DNA from: an uncultured bacterium
GTDB lineage: Bacteria > Fidelibacterota > Marinisomatia > Marinisomatales > UBA1611
Reading direction: 5' to 3'
DNA length: 29,080 bases
Assembly (NCBI GenBank): GCA_938092125.1
Contig: CALKMQ010000143.1
Span: 1 to 29,080, forward strand
Part shown: positions 16,062-25,126 of the stretch, one piece after another
How the letters are laid out: every line of letters begins with the position of its first letter
Numbering within the stretch: position 1 is the first letter of the stretch
Made by a program: the position numbers and the translations under genes
Notes under the pieces: model-generated
Databases searched by the model: none
Seen by the model: the letters and a program-made list of their open reading frames with translations, nothing else
Told to the model about the DNA's origin: nothing

Positions 16062-18716
16062 ATGAAAAAATTAATATTCCTCACACTCCTCTCAGGTTTC
16101 TTATTTAGTTCGAACGGTAAGCTAACTGGTACAATAACTCAAAAGACTGATAATGCTCCTGCTGTAGGCGTCAATGTAATGATTGCGGATACATATTTGG
16201 GTGCTGCTTCTGGACAGGATGGAAGATTTGTAATTTTAAACATCCCCCCAGGAACATATTCTGTTCGAGTTGATGCTATCGGGTTTGCTCCAGTTGTGCT
16301 CCAGAATGTTAGAATTACGACATCTCAGACCACGGAAATCAATATCAAACTCGATGAATCGGTTGTGGAAGGTCAGGAGGTCACTGTTGTTGCCGAAAGA
16401 CCTTTAATCCAGAAAGATTTAACAGCTTCACAAAGAGTTACGACGGCTAAGGAAATTGCAGATATGCCGGTTGAATCCTTCCTTGGCGTTCTATCAACAC
16501 ATGCAGGCGTGAATAAAAGTGCTGATGGAGCTTTGCATGTCAGAGGTGGTAGAAGCAATGAAGTAGGATATTACATCGGCGGTGTTTCTATGTCAAACCC
16601 GTTTTTTACAAACTCACTAGCAGTCGGTTTAAGCAATAAAGCTCTGGAAGAAATGAAACTTGTTAGTGGGGCTTTCAATGCAGAATATGGGAATGCGATG
16701 AGTGGAGTTGTGAATGTAAAAGTAAAAGATGGTGGCAAAGATTATCAAGGTAGTCTTTCTTATTATGCTGGTGATTATAATTCGAATGCAGAAGATCTTT
16801 TCCCTAATATTTCTGACCAGTCTTTTACTGCAAATACTACCTTAGATGCATTTGTGTCTGGACCGGTGATTCCAGGTTTAGGTGATAAGTTAACGTTTAA
16901 TATTTCTGTAAGGAGAAATCAAAGTGAAGGTTATCTTAATGGTATAAGAGAGCATTCTCCCGGTGATTTTGCTTATTTCCCGCCTAGCGGGAATTGGTAT
17001 ATCCAAATGACCGGTGATAGTAATTATGTTCCAATGAATCCTAGCGAGAGCAATAACTTTCTTTCAAAATTTACTTGGAGAATTTCACCGAGAATAAAAA
17101 TATCTACTCAATCGATTATGTCAAAGTCTCAAAGTAAGAGCTATTCGCATGCTTATAAATATAATCCTGATGGCATAGCCACGGGCTACACACAAAATAA
17201 TAATCATTCATTACAAATCAATCATTCACTTTCTGCAAGAAGTTTTTATGAAGGTAATGTATTTTTTAGTGATACTGATTATAAGAATTATTTATACGCA
17301 GATACACTAGATCAGCGGTACGTAAATACAGACTATATTAATACTGAGCCAACATCGGCTACCTTTTTATTCGGTGGTACACAGATGGGACATACATATC
17401 GAAACTCTAAATCTGTCGGCGGCAAGTTTGACTTCACGAGCCAAATAAGCTCTAACCATGAAATAAAAACTGGTTTTAGTTTTAGAAATGATAACTTAGT
17501 TGAAAGAAATCTGACCGTACTATATGATCAAAATTTTGACGAGCCGACTGTGTTATCTGAGAATAATTCTCCCTATCACATTTTTTACGATAAAGATGCT
17601 GTCCAGTATTCGGCTTATATACAAGATAAAATGGAATATAGCTCCATGATAATGAATCTTGGTATTCGTTATGATGCCTTTGTTCCCAATGATTCAACTA
17701 TTGCTAATTTGCTTTATCCAGAGGCAGATCAAAAAGAAGCGAAGACAAAGACAATGGTCTCTCCCCGAATTGGTGTCTCTTTGCCGATAACGGATAAAGG
17801 TATTTTCCACTTTTCTTATGGGCATTTTTATCAAATGCCGACCTTAAGAAATTTATATAGAGAAAGTTATTTTGGTGCTGGATTGGCCCCAACTGTCGGA
17901 AATCCTGATCTCAAACCAGAAAAGACTGTCTTGTATGAATTCGGTTTCCAACAACAGTTTGGTAATCTAATTGGAATGGACTTTAATGTGTTTCATAAAG
18001 ATATCCGAGAGCTTTTAGCTTTACAGAGCATTCGATATAATAGTCCAAACTATGGTCCTTCTAATTATTCAATATATTTAAATAAAGACTATGGAAGCGC
18101 AAGAGGCTTGACGCTATCTATTACTAAAAGGTATGACCCGGTGTCAAGAACGAGCTTATGGGTAGATTATACCTACCAGAAATCCGAAGGAAACTCTGTT
18201 AACTCTGGATCATTTTACTTTAGTGCTCTTAGTGGTACAGAGGAAGAGAAGCTTATTGTGCCTTTATCATGGGATCAGTCTCATTTGCTTAACACAACTC
18301 TGATTATCGGAGACCCATCAAAAACGACACTTGGTATCATTGGAAAAATCTCAACTGGCTGGCCTTACACGCCATCCATTCCAAATGCAAATTTCATTCC
18401 TAAACCAAACAGTGGTAGAAAACCAATTCAAAGGAATGTTGATGCAAAATTAGAAACGAGAGTGTCTGTCAGAGGATATAGAGTCGCATTATTTGTTAGG
18501 GTATATAATTTATTTGACCTGCGTAACGAACGATACGTATTTGATGATACTGGAACAGCAAAGTACACATATGAATATCGTAGCAATCAAGAGTCTGAGC
18601 AATTGATTGAAAATTATGGAATGCCTGGTCTCCATACATGGGAAGATTATGTAACAAGGCCAAATTACTATTCTGCTCCTAGGTCTTTTAAAGTAGGATT
18701 AAGTCTGGATTTATAA
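16062..18716 (+). CDS. TonB-dependent outer-membrane receptor, second
   Basis: This 884-residue receptor has a short signal peptide (MKKLIFLTLLSGFLFSS), a carboxypeptidase-regulatory-like domain (about 19-100: KLTGTITQKTDNAPAVGVNV, then GQDGRFVILNIPPGTYSVRV), a TonB-box-like EVTVVAERP, a plug (about 120-225: ALHVRGGRSNEVGYYIGG, then SGAFNAEYGNAMSGVVNVKV) and a barrel with the conserved GNPDLKPEKT turn near 615. It is only distantly similar to the receptor at 9506 and belongs to the Ignavibacteria/Marinimicrobia style of such receptors. It starts 11 bases after the T-run of the preceding terminator and has no Shine-Dalgarno sequence near the ATG, so expression is probably lower than that of the upstream gene. 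A large FN3 protein follows after 6 bases. Ligand unknown. Confidence 0.92.
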   Translation: MKKLIFLTLLSGFLFSSNGKLTGTITQKTDNAPAVGVNVMIADTYLGAASGQDGRFVILNIPPGTYSVRVDAIGFAPVVLQNVRITTSQTTEINIKLDESVVEGQEVTVVAERPLIQKDLTASQRVTTAKEIADMPVESFLGVLSTHAGVNKSADGALHVRGGRSNEVGYYIGGVSMSNPFFTNSLAVGLSNKALEEMKLVSGAFNAEYGNAMSGVVNVKVKDGGKDYQGSLSYYAGDYNSNAEDLFPNISDQSFTANTTLDAFVSGPVIPGLGDKLTFNISVRRNQSEGYLNGIREHSPGDFAYFPPSGNWYIQMTGDSNYVPMNPSESNNFLSKFTWRISPRIKISTQSIMSKSQSKSYSHAYKYNPDGIATGYTQNNNHSLQINHSLSARSFYEGNVFFSDTDYKNYLYADTLDQRYVNTDYINTEPTSATFLFGGTQMGHTYRNSKSVGGKFDFTSQISSNHEIKTGFSFRNDNLVERNLTVLYDQNFDEPTVLSENNSPYHIFYDKDAVQYSAYIQDKMEYSSMIMNLGIRYDAFVPNDSTIANLLYPEADQKEAKTKTMVSPRIGVSLPITDKGIFHFSYGHFYQMPTLRNLYRESYFGAGLAPTVGNPDLKPEKTVLYEFGFQQQFGNLIGMDFNVFHKDIRELLALQSIRYNSPNYGPSNYSIYLNKDYGSARGLTLSITKRYDPVSRTSLWVDYTYQKSEGNSVNSGSFYFSALSGTEEEKLIVPLSWDQSHLLNTTLIIGDPSKTTLGIIGKISTGWPYTPSIPNANFIPKPNSGRKPIQRNVDAKLETRVSVRGYRVALFVRVYNLFDLRNERYVFDDTGTAKYTYEYRSNQESEQLIENYGMPGLHTWEDYVTRPNYYSAPRSFKVGLSLDL

Positions 18717-18722
18717 AATAGT

Positions 18723-21700
18723 ATGATGAGAATAATAATAACTATTTTTTGTATCGGATCTTTATTTCCAAATCTATTTGGTCAATGGCCTTTTGGCAAA
18801 GATATTGATTGGTATATTGACGGACCAAAGAAAAATTGGACTAAGCGTGATCATGATCGTTATTACAGATGGCGGGATAGACTCTCAGCATCTAGGAAAG
18901 CTGAAACGGCTGATGATCAAATTTTGCCAAGACAAAAAGCAATTTTAAACGGTAATAAAATAACGACCGAAATATGGAACTACGGCTCAATTAGTAGTCC
19001 AGGTAATAGAGTCACAGACATTGTCTGGGAGACGCTAGGCTATGGATATGAGTTTGGACCATTTATTTGTGCAAAAGTTCCTTTATTATCTGATGGTCAT
19101 CAAGATGCTTTTTATGAAGTATCAAATGGTGATACTTCATGGTATGCTAGAATGATTAGTGATGGATTAACCTCTTTAGGAGGAGAAGTCTCGCCTGATG
19201 GTTTAGAGTTTTATGGTTGGGAGCCATTGGCTTTTAATGATGACTTAACAGTTCCCTATGGTGACCCAGCTAGTGAGAATATTCCTACTAGTAATGATTT
19301 AGATAGAGATGGTGATGGAAAGCCTGATAGCTGGCCGTTTGGTTGGTATAATTCTAATTTAAAAGATTACGTTTGGCCGGGTGCTCTTAGGCAAGGTGCT
19401 TCAAATTCTGACTTGGAGTCCTTCTTTGTGGTGGATGATAGAACAAATAAAGAATTTGATTACTATCCTTTTACTAGTGATTCTACGAAACGCGGTTTGG
19501 GGATTGAGATAGAATCAAGGTATTACCAATGGGCGAATCCATTAGCTGAAGATATCATTTTTCTAATTTATAAAGTGACGAACAAAAGTGATAAAGACCT
19601 TGAGGAGGTTACCTTTGGAATGTGGGGTGATCCCCACGTCGGTGGTCCTTCTAATTGGCAAGATGATTTATCTTATTTTGATCGTGACCTTAATATGGTA
19701 TACTGTTGGGATGCAGATGGAATTTCTGATGTCTCCGGAAAAGAGCCCGGTTACTTTGGATATAAGTTTTTAGAGAGTCCTGGTCAGCCTTATGATGGCA
19801 TTGATAATGACAATGATGGTTTACTCGATGAGAGACAGGACAATGGTATAGATGAAGATGGTGATTGGAATGTTGAAAAGCACGATGTTGGTATTGATGG
19901 CATTCCAAATACAGGAGATGAAGGTGAAGATGATGGTGTTCCAACTCCCGGAGATCAATTTGATTTAAGAAAGCCGGGAGAACCAAATATAGATTGGACA
20001 GATTTAGATGAGTCTGACATGGTAGGTTTAACTGGATTTGCTTCACCGCCATTCACGAGTCAAAATAGAATATCAAATGATCAATTTATTTTTGAAAATT
20101 ATTTAACGCCTGGTGTTTTTGATTCAGCCAATTCTGTTCAAGCTGGAGACTATATTTTTATTTATAGCTCAGGCCCTATTAGCTTACCAAAAAATGAATC
20201 AAGAAGATTTAGCATTGCATTGATTGTTGGCCAAGATTATGATGATTTGACATTGAATGCGACTACTGCGCAAGATATTTACGAAAAAAACTATCAATTT
20301 GCTAAGCCACCGGAAAAACCAAATGTTACCGCGGTCCCTGGTGATCAAAAGGTAACGTTGTATTGGGATGATATTGCAGAGTCTAGCTTTGATCCGATTA
20401 CAGAAACATATGACTTTGAGGGCTATGTAATTTATCGTTCAACAGATCCTTCTTTTTTAGATCAGCAAACAATCACGGACGCAAATGGTTCTAAATTTTT
20501 GTTTGAACCTTTAAAGACGGTGGATGGAGCATCCGCTAAATTTGATTTAGTAAATGATTATACTGGCCTTAGTCAAATACCTTATTCTGGAAGAGGTGTT
20601 AGTTATAACTTAGGAAACAATACGGGCTTGCGTCATGTATTTGTAGATTCAAATAATGTTGTCAATGGGCAAAAATATTACTACGCTGTTGTTTCTTATG
20701 ATCATGGAGATGCTGCACTTGAAGTTGCTCCAGTAGAATGTTCAAAAACAATTACGGTGAATCCTGAAACAGGGGAAATTTTATTAGATGTCAATACAAT
20801 AGCAGTAGTTCCAAGGACAATGACAGCAGGTTATGTCGCTTCATCAATAACTAATAATGCACCAAGTCAAGTTCAAGGTAATGGTACAGGATTAATTAAT
20901 CTAGAAATTATTGATCCTTCTTCAATACAAGATCAAAACAGTTTTCAAATAGTATTTAATGAAGACGAGGGGCTTAGTTATAGTGTCTTAGATGAAAAAG
21001 AAGTATCAGATACATTGACAGCGCGCTTGGGTAATTATCATAAATTGTCTTACAAAAACATTGATAGTCTGAGTTTCAAACTTATTAGCTCTAATGGCGC
21101 ATTGCTTACCAGTGGTGTTGATTATGATTTATTGGATAAGGATGGTCAAATTTTAATTTATACGGATGGCGCAATTGTCGAATCTGAAGAAATAACCGCA
21201 AAATTTATTTATTATCCTATTGTGAATAGTAAAAAGTTAAGTTCAGAAGAAGGGAATCCGATTTTTGATGGTATGACTTTGTCTGTTCAAAATCAGAGTT
21301 TGGCTTTAGAAGAACAAAAAATAGGTTGGAATGCTAGTAGTTCAACTAATTGGGAGCCAATTGTCAAACCATTCAACAATCTAGGGGCTAATAAATATCC
21401 AGCTGATTACGAGCTTCGTTGGTTTAGTGATACTGTAAGCAGTAATTATCGTCCTGGGTATGAATATGTAAAGGCAAATTTTGAAATATGGGAAACAACA
21501 AGAGGTTTTGAGGAAAAACAATTACCTTTTGTACTTATTGAAAGCGCTCCTTTTGATAGCCTCTGGAATCCTGGTGAGCGTATTATAATTCTTCAAGACT
21601 CTACAATGAATTCATTTTCTTGGGAGCTAACATTTGACACAACAGATGCTCCAATTTCACCCTCTTCAGGAGACATTTTTTCTATATTTACAACAAGATC

Positions 21701-22088
21701 TTTTTCAGATGATAAATTTATATTCACTACTTCATCTGCAAAGGAAGATAAGGCGGTTGAAAAGGATAATATGGATGATATTTATGTAGTGCCGAATCCT
21801 TATGTTGTCTCGAGCAATATTGAACCTCTAGATCTTCAAAACCCATTAGATAGAGGACCTCGAAGAGTTTATTTTGCAAATATACCAGCAAATTGTACTA
21901 TTGATATTTATACAATGTCTGGTGAAATAGTAAAGTCTTTAAAACATGACAGTGCAATTGAAGATGGTATAAAATATTGGGATCTTACAACTTCAGATAA
22001 TTTTCCTGTTTCATTTGGTGTGTATATATACCATGTTAAAAGTGAAGATGGGAATGAATCGACAGGAAGGTTTGCAGTCATTAAATAA
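18723..22088 (+). CDS. Large secreted FN3-containing protein with divergent T9SS-type C-terminus
   Basis: This 1121-residue protein has a signal peptide ending FGQ and no lipobox. Residues about 20-350 are an unrecognised region rich in Trp, Tyr and Gly. An acidic stretch at about 357-435 carries repeated DNDNDG and DEDGD motifs like thrombospondin type-3 calcium loops; another DxDGDGKPD loop is near 195. A fibronectin type III-like domain lies at about 529-660 (PPEKPNVTAVPGDQKVTLYW). The C-terminus (from about 1016, DDIYVVPNPYVV, then IDIYTMSGEIV and FGVYIYHV, ending FAVIK) is a variant of the FlgD-like sorting tail. It is joined to the receptor by a 6-base gap and to the PorV-like gene by a TAATG stop/start overlap, so the three are likely co-translated. 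It may be the surface partner of that receptor; no catalytic motif is visible. Confidence 0.85.
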   Translation: MMRIIITIFCIGSLFPNLFGQWPFGKDIDWYIDGPKKNWTKRDHDRYYRWRDRLSASRKAETADDQILPRQKAILNGNKITTEIWNYGSISSPGNRVTDIVWETLGYGYEFGPFICAKVPLLSDGHQDAFYEVSNGDTSWYARMISDGLTSLGGEVSPDGLEFYGWEPLAFNDDLTVPYGDPASENIPTSNDLDRDGDGKPDSWPFGWYNSNLKDYVWPGALRQGASNSDLESFFVVDDRTNKEFDYYPFTSDSTKRGLGIEIESRYYQWANPLAEDIIFLIYKVTNKSDKDLEEVTFGMWGDPHVGGPSNWQDDLSYFDRDLNMVYCWDADGISDVSGKEPGYFGYKFLESPGQPYDGIDNDNDGLLDERQDNGIDEDGDWNVEKHDVGIDGIPNTGDEGEDDGVPTPGDQFDLRKPGEPNIDWTDLDESDMVGLTGFASPPFTSQNRISNDQFIFENYLTPGVFDSANSVQAGDYIFIYSSGPISLPKNESRRFSIALIVGQDYDDLTLNATTAQDIYEKNYQFAKPPEKPNVTAVPGDQKVTLYWDDIAESSFDPITETYDFEGYVIYRSTDPSFLDQQTITDANGSKFLFEPLKTVDGASAKFDLVNDYTGLSQIPYSGRGVSYNLGNNTGLRHVFVDSNNVVNGQKYYYAVVSYDHGDAALEVAPVECSKTITVNPETGEILLDVNTIAVVPRTMTAGYVASSITNNAPSQVQGNGTGLINLEIIDPSSIQDQNSFQIVFNEDEGLSYSVLDEKEVSDTLTARLGNYHKLSYKNIDSLSFKLISSNGALLTSGVDYDLLDKDGQILIYTDGAIVESEEITAKFIYYPIVNSKKLSSEEGNPIFDGMTLSVQNQSLALEEQKIGWNASSSTNWEPIVKPFNNLGANKYPADYELRWFSDTVSSNYRPGYEYVKANFEIWETTRGFEEKQLPFVLIESAPFDSLWNPGERIIILQDSTMNSFSWELTFDTTDAPISPSSGDIFSIFTTRSFSDDKFIFTTSSAKEDKAVEKDNMDDIYVVPNPYVVSSNIEPLDLQNPLDRGPRRVYFANIPANCTIDIYTMSGEIVKSLKHDSAIEDGIKYWDLTTSDNFPVSFGVYIYHVKSEDGNESTGRFAVIK

Positions 22089-23122
22089 TGAGATTTTACA
22101 AAAATATAGTATTCTTTCTAATATTTGTTTCTACCCTTAGTTTTGCTCAGCTAGAGAATAACCAAGATATTTCTAAAGTAGGTACAACCGCTGCTCAATT
22201 TTTAAAAATTAGTGCAGGTTCTAGGGGGCTGGCAATGGGTAATGCGAATGTTGCCATCGCAAATGATTTATCTAGCGGATTTTGGAACCCTGCTGGCTTA
22301 GCGCACTTAAAAGGCATTCAAGTATACTTTGAAAATAATGGTTGGTTAGCTGGTACCGATTATAATTTTGGTTCATTTGGTTTTGAGTGGCCAAGAGTAG
22401 GCGTCTTTTCATTATCACTTACAATGTTAACGACTCCAGATGATTTAGTTAGAACTGTCGAAAACCCATCCGGTACGGGTGAAAAATTTAACTCCCAAGA
22501 TATGTCAATAGGCCTGAGTATCGGTAAAAAATTGACAGACCATCTTTCATTAGGCGCAACAATTAAAAATATTAGACAACGAATATGGCATTCTACTGGT
22601 CAAACAGTTGGTGTTGATATTGGCGTTCAGTATAATACACCTATTAAAAACTTAATCCTTGGTGCGAGTATTGCAAACTTTGGTAATGATATTTCATTAT
22701 CAGGTAGGGATATGAATTTGAGCGTTGATCCTGACCCGATAAATCAAGGCAATATTGAATTCGTAAATGCGCAGTATGAGACCGATGCTTTCCCACTGCC
22801 GCTACTATTTAGAGTTGGGCTAGGTGGCTACCTTGTTAAAAAAGAAAATTTAGATGTGCTCTTAGCCTTTGATGCTGTTCATCCAAATGATAATTATGAA
22901 TATATAAACATTGGGTTTGAGACAAATGTAAATAATATGTTTTCTGTTCGTGCTGGTTATCCTAGTATTGGGAAAAAAGATGCAATCGAAGGCGCCTCTT
23001 TTGGTTTTGGTCTTAGATATCCAATCATGAATTCTACGAATAATTTTACAATTGATTATACATCAGCAGACTTTGGCCCTTTAGGGATAGTTCAAAGAGT
23101 ATCCATCAGTTTTAATTACTAA
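22088..23122 (+). CDS. PorV/PorQ-family outer-membrane beta-barrel protein
   Basis: This 344-residue protein has a signal peptide ending SFAQ and a beta-barrel composition. The N-terminal signature AAQFLKISAGSRGLAMGNANVAIAND and FWNPAGLAHLKG (read in two parts) is diagnostic of the PorV/PorQ family, FadL-like 14-strand barrels. PorV is the T9SS shuttle that collects cargo from the translocon through its C-terminal domain. The start overlaps the stop of the upstream T9SS-type cargo gene by one base (TAATG), and another cargo gene follows after 29 bases. It is probably a paralogue dedicated to this operon rather than the general PorV, but this cannot be settled without the genome. Family call is strong. 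Confidence 0.87.
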   Translation: MRFYKNIVFFLIFVSTLSFAQLENNQDISKVGTTAAQFLKISAGSRGLAMGNANVAIANDLSSGFWNPAGLAHLKGIQVYFENNGWLAGTDYNFGSFGFEWPRVGVFSLSLTMLTTPDDLVRTVENPSGTGEKFNSQDMSIGLSIGKKLTDHLSLGATIKNIRQRIWHSTGQTVGVDIGVQYNTPIKNLILGASIANFGNDISLSGRDMNLSVDPDPINQGNIEFVNAQYETDAFPLPLLFRVGLGGYLVKKENLDVLLAFDAVHPNDNYEYINIGFETNVNNMFSVRAGYPSIGKKDAIEGASFGFGLRYPIMNSTNNFTIDYTSADFGPLGIVQRVSISFNY

Positions 23123-23151
23123 TACATATATTACTGTTGAATTCCTCTATA

Positions 23152-24432
23152 ATGAATAGAGCGTTTTTTATAGTTTTTTTCGTACTATTTCCTTCATTGA
23201 TTTTTTCTCAGCTAGATGATGTTGGCATCACTCTTCAAGTTGATCCTCCTTTTTCATCTCGTGATAGTTTAGATTTTTTTATTATAGAAGGAAAATCTCC
23301 ATTATTTGAAAGAGATATCGAAGGTGCCGCACTTAATATTTATGGTGATGAAATCGAGGAAGTTATTTTTAAAATTTTTCAAGATGGCGAGGCTTCCTCC
23401 CAAATTTCTGGTAGGATATTTAATCAACCAGGTGATGAAAATAGGATTGGAACATTTTTAAAAGAGATAAAAGATTCGTCAGCTTATTTTTCATACAAAA
23501 TATTAGCAAAAAGTAGAATACAATTAAAATCTATTATCATTTTCCCAGTAGATATAGAAATTCCGGGGTTAGCAAAAGGGCTAGGAATTGTATCTGGAAC
23601 AGTCCCAAAACCTACAATAATTAGCAGAGAAGAATGGGGCGCAGAGGACCCAAAATCATCCTACAGTTACCATCCTTATTTTGATAAACTTACTCTTCAC
23701 CATGCAGCGTGCTGTAGTGCAGATGATATAGAAGAAGGAAAAAATCAGGTCTATTGGATTCAAGATTTTCATCAAAATGGAAGAGGGTGGAATGATATTG
23801 GGTACCACTTCCTTGTAGATAGAGCAGGTAATATTTATCAAGGTCGACCAGAGACAGTTATCGGTGCTCATGTTGGAGGCGCAAACACAGGTAATATTGG
23901 TGTTTGTCTACTGGGTTGCTACCATCCTCCAGAAGTATCTTGTTTGCAAGAGATAACTACTGAGAGTAGAGAAGCTATCGTGAAACTTTTTTCTTGGATT
24001 TCAGATACATATGGGCAAAGCCCTTCACTTTTATTAGGTCATCGTGATTATTTTGGTTCCACTGCCTGTCCGGGCGATAATGTATGGATAGATCTTCCGA
24101 GGTTTCGAGCTGAAATATTTGATTTCACTCAGTCATACTTCGAGATACCGCCTATTTCAATCTTTAAATCACCTTACCCAAATCCATTTTTCAATTCAAT
24201 TTCTTTTAATTTTGATTTAATAGATCAAATGGATTTTAAGATGAATATTTATGATCTATTAGGTAGAAAAGTTAATATGATTGAACGAAATAATGCTTCT
24301 TCTGGAAGGTTGACTCTTTTATGGGATGGTAAAGATTTTAGTGGTAAAAAATTAGGTTCGGGGATCTATATTGCAAAACCTACTTCATCAAATTACATTG
24401 ACCCTTTGAAAGTTATTCTATTAAAGAAATAG
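23152..24432 (+). CDS. Secreted peptidoglycan amidase (PGRP/amidase_2) with T9SS-type tail
   Basis: From ATG 23152 this is a 426-residue exported protein (signal MNRAFFIVFFVLFPSLIFSQ). After a 130-residue beta-rich N-terminal region comes a PGRP/N-acetylmuramoyl-L-alanine amidase type 2 domain, from about residue 155 (IISREEWGAEDP) to 320. The zinc ligands are present: His183 or His184 in TLHHAACC, His297 in LLGHRDYF and Cys306 in STACPGD. The GWNDIGYHFLVDRAGNIYQG motif supplies the usual active-site tyrosine region. It should therefore cut the bond between MurNAc and L-Ala. Additional cysteines (187, 188, 252, 256, 264) suggest disulfides. The last 85 residues form a T9SS/FlgD-like tail (SPYPNPFFNS, MNIYDLLGRKV, ending VILLKK). 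An upstream in-frame TTG at 23137 is less likely. It ends 15 bases before the convergent transporter gene. Confidence 0.9.
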   Translation: MNRAFFIVFFVLFPSLIFSQLDDVGITLQVDPPFSSRDSLDFFIIEGKSPLFERDIEGAALNIYGDEIEEVIFKIFQDGEASSQISGRIFNQPGDENRIGTFLKEIKDSSAYFSYKILAKSRIQLKSIIIFPVDIEIPGLAKGLGIVSGTVPKPTIISREEWGAEDPKSSYSYHPYFDKLTLHHAACCSADDIEEGKNQVYWIQDFHQNGRGWNDIGYHFLVDRAGNIYQGRPETVIGAHVGGANTGNIGVCLLGCYHPPEVSCLQEITTESREAIVKLFSWISDTYGQSPSLLLGHRDYFGSTACPGDNVWIDLPRFRAEIFDFTQSYFEIPPISIFKSPYPNPFFNSISFNFDLIDQMDFKMNIYDLLGRKVNMIERNNASSGRLTLLWDGKDFSGKKLGSGIYIAKPTSSNYIDPLKVILLKK

Positions 24433-24447
24433 GATATATTTATAATT

Positions 24448-25122
24448 TTAATGTGAATGGCCTAAAAAATTATAAGTTAAGTAAATAAACCCAACACCAA
24501 GAATTAAACAGCCACTCAGGACTTCTTGGTTTATATTCATTTTAAGATTATTAAATTTTTCAACAATTATATTTTTAGCAAAATTGAAAGTTAATACAAC
24601 CAGAAATAGTACAAGTGCTATTCCTAGAACGTATATTAATATAAAGCCAATAATAGAAGGTATAGAGGGTGTAATCCCTGTCATCATTACAATAGCAAGA
24701 GAGGATGCACATGGTAAAATACCTGTCAGCAAACCAACTGTGATGGGATTTTCTATTTTTGAATTGCCAAAATCCCCATGATTATGACCGCAATCATTTG
24801 AATGAACATGTTTCATCTTATATATAGCTCTGCCGAGGATAAAAGAACCAAAACTGATAATTATTCCAGGAGCAATCCAGTGAGAAAATTCATGTAAAAA
24901 AGAACTGGCGACTTCTGCCAAAATTAAATTAAATATTATAGCAATAATACTGAGCACTAAAAAATGAGATACCAATAAACTGAGTGTTAGTAGTATGATT
25001 TTTTGAAAGTCTAATTTTCCTCCAACAGTATATGCCAAAAGAAAAGTTTTACCGTGGCCAGGTTCTAGAGCATGTAAGCATCCTAAAAAGAAGATAGAAG
25101 TAAAAGTAAGTGAGTCGACCAT
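24448..25122 (-). CDS. NicO-family (RcnA-like) nickel/cobalt transporter
   Basis: This 224-residue protein has about six hydrophobic segments. The first carries HALEPGHGKT (residues 17-26), the signature of the NicO transporter family; a second conserved region GLLTGILPCASSLAIVMM lies at 130-147. Between them is a metal-binding loop KHVHSNDCGHNHGD (104-117) with four His and one Cys, typical of RcnA-like exporters of nickel or cobalt, and the protein ends GHSH. Cysteine-free relatives handle other cargo, so the metal is not certain. It starts 4 bases after the namZ stop and is the last gene of the minus-strand operon. No ribosome binding site is obvious, which fits coupling to namZ. Confidence 0.85.
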   Translation of the reverse strand: MVDSLTFTSIFFLGCLHALEPGHGKTFLLAYTVGGKLDFQKIILLTLSLLVSHFLVLSIIAIIFNLILAEVASSFLHEFSHWIAPGIIISFGSFILGRAIYKMKHVHSNDCGHNHGDFGNSKIENPITVGLLTGILPCASSLAIVMMTGITPSIPSIIGFILIYVLGIALVLFLVVLTFNFAKNIIVEKFNNLKMNINQEVLSGCLILGVGFIYLTYNFLGHSH

Positions 25123-25126
25123 TGAT

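Noticed and set aside
19690..20052. Minus-strand 120-residue His-rich open frame
   Set aside because: It is the antisense reading of the Asp-rich calcium repeats; His-rich antisense is a known by-product of GAT-rich coding.
3538..24432. The whole plus-strand block as a horizontally acquired island
   Set aside because: The two plus-strand operons differ in content, base composition looks similar to the flanks by eye, and I found no attachment repeats, integrase or tRNA.
24440..24475. Perfect 10-bp inverted repeat (TTATAATTTT arms) between the convergent amidase and NicO genes
   Set aside because: The stem is only A/T with a 16-base loop and lies partly in NicO codons, too weak to call a bidirectional terminator.
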